From JAMLIN01 sp041676645 (GTDB lineage: Bacteria > Pseudomonadota > Gammaproteobacteria > Burkholderiales > Burkholderiaceae_E), in the NCBI GenBank assembly GCA_041676645.1, contig JBAYRO010000133.1, positions 1 to 6,621 on the forward strand: a stretch of 6,621 nucleotides of DNA, read 5' to 3'. The notes below the pieces were generated by a model that searched no databases, had not been told where the DNA came from, and saw only the letters and a list, made by a program, of their open reading frames with translations. Shown one piece after another: positions 5,827 through 6,621 of this stretch; the first letter of the stretch is position 1; every line of letters begins with the position of its first letter. Both the position numbers and the translations under genes were made by a program.

Positions 5827-6621
5827 ATGCAGGCAAGCCCTGCCATCGCCGTCGCGCCTGCTGGAGCGGGCGAAGACGCTGCCGTCGTCATCGAAGGCGT
5901 GGGCAAGCATTTCGGCAACGTAAGAGCCCTGCAGGACTTGAGCGCGCGCATCCACTATGGACGGCTGACGGGCCTTGTCGGCCCCGACGGCGCCGGCAAG
6001 ACGACGCTGATGCGGATTCTGGCCGGCCTCCTGGTACCGAACGCCGGCCGCGTCACCCTGGCCGGTCGTGACGTCGTCAAGGACAACGACGCCATTCACA
6101 TCGCCAGCGGCTACATGCCGCAGCGCTTTGGCCTGTACGAAGACCTGTCGGTGATGGAGAACTTGCGCCTGTATGCGCAGTTGCGCGGCATCGATGCGGA
6201 GCGCAACGCCGATCTGTTTGCCGAGCTGCTGGACTTCACGCGGCTCGGCCCCTTCACCAAGCGCCTCGCCGGCAAGCTCTCCGGCGGCATGAAGCAGAAG
6301 CTGGGCCTTGCCTGTGCACTGATGGCGCGGCCCAGGGTGCTGTTGCTGGACGAGCCCGGCGTGGGTGTCGACCCGGTCAGCCGCCAGGACTTGTGGCGCA
6401 TGGTGCAGGCGCTGACCGACGAGGGCATGGCCGTGGTCTGGTCCACCGCCTATCTCGACGAAGCCGAGCGCTGCGAGAGCGTGCTGCTGCTGAACCAGGG
6501 GCAGCTCCTGTTCGATGGCCCGCCGCAGGAGCTGACCGCGCAGCTCGAAGGCCGCAGTTTCCGTCTGGAAGACGTCGGTGCCGAGCGCCGAGCGGTCCTG
6601 ACCCAGGCACTCGACCTGCCC
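5827..6621 (+). CDS. ybhF: YbhF-like ABC transporter ATP-binding protein, first nucleotide-binding domain (3' end beyond right edge)
   Basis: The frame is open from ATG 5827 to the right edge, 265 codons, with no stop. After a poorly conserved N-terminal 18 residues comes a full ABC ATPase domain: Walker A GPDGAGKT (52-59), Q-loop in GYMPQRFGLYEDL (95-107, Q99), signature LSGGMKQK (151-158), Walker B VLLLDEP (171-177, with catalytic E176) and D-loop region GVGVDPVSRQDLW (178-190). The switch loop reads WSTAYLDEAE (205-214): Ala208 sits where the conserved His is expected. E. coli YbhF is a tandem protein of about 578 residues with two such domains, and this segment matches its first half throughout (VGPDGAGKTTLMR, FGLYEDLSVMENL, RLAGKLSGGMKQKLGLAC). 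The missing part should hold the second domain. It would power a YbhS/YbhR permease pair, expected downstream. Confidence 0.92.
   Translation, partial: MQASPAIAVAPAGAGEDAAVVIEGVGKHFGNVRALQDLSARIHYGRLTGLVGPDGAGKTTLMRILAGLLVPNAGRVTLAGRDVVKDNDAIHIASGYMPQRFGLYEDLSVMENLRLYAQLRGIDAERNADLFAELLDFTRLGPFTKRLAGKLSGGMKQKLGLACALMARPRVLLLDEPGVGVDPVSRQDLWRMVQALTDEGMAVVWSTAYLDEAERCESVLLLNQGQLLFDGPPQELTAQLEGRSFRLEDVGAERRAVLTQALDLP

Overview
The window is GC-rich DNA with dense, tightly packed genes. It looks like a proteobacterial chromosome, most likely a high-GC gammaproteobacterium of the Xanthomonadales/Pseudomonas kind. This rests on the close resemblance of the right-hand operon to E. coli ybhG-ybhF and on general codon style; no taxonomic marker such as rRNA is present. 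I see no RNA genes, CRISPR, insertion sequences or phage genes, and no gene-free stretch longer than about 190 bases.

Left part (1-2867, minus strand): a compact four-gene cluster read right to left. It encodes a Flp-type (class IVb) pilin, a 460-residue TadG-like protein, a 272-residue TadE-like pseudopilin and the start of an exported protein of unknown function that runs off the left edge. The first three share an N-terminal basic-Gly-Gln motif followed by a hydrophobic helix, the layout of substrates of the Tad prepilin peptidase. The genes are separated by 27 bases, overlap by 11 bases, and overlap by 4 bases, so they are probably one transcript. No Tad motor, secretin or peptidase gene lies inside the window.

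Middle (2868-4173): a GC-rich hairpin separates the pilin cluster from a zinc-free NADPH:quinone oxidoreductase-type medium-chain dehydrogenase/reductase (minus strand). This gene is divergent from a TetR-family regulator. The 187-base divergent gap has an AT-rich island containing a 24-base imperfect palindrome, the best candidate for the TetR operator, plus two small hairpins in the oxidoreductase leader.

Right part (4174-6621, plus strand): tetR, a YbhG-like periplasmic adaptor (membrane fusion protein) and the first 265 codons of a YbhF-like ABC ATPase. tetR and the adaptor overlap by ATGA; adaptor and ATPase are 1 base apart. This is the head of a YbhGFSR-type efflux operon in which the regulator is the first gene; the permease genes ybhS and ybhR should follow beyond the right edge. 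The first nucleotide-binding domain has Ala where the switch-loop His is expected.

Nothing here is clearly a new system. The points most worth following are the unrecognised exported protein of the pilin cluster, the unusually long Flp tail, the palindromic operator and possible co-regulation of the oxidoreductase with the efflux operon.
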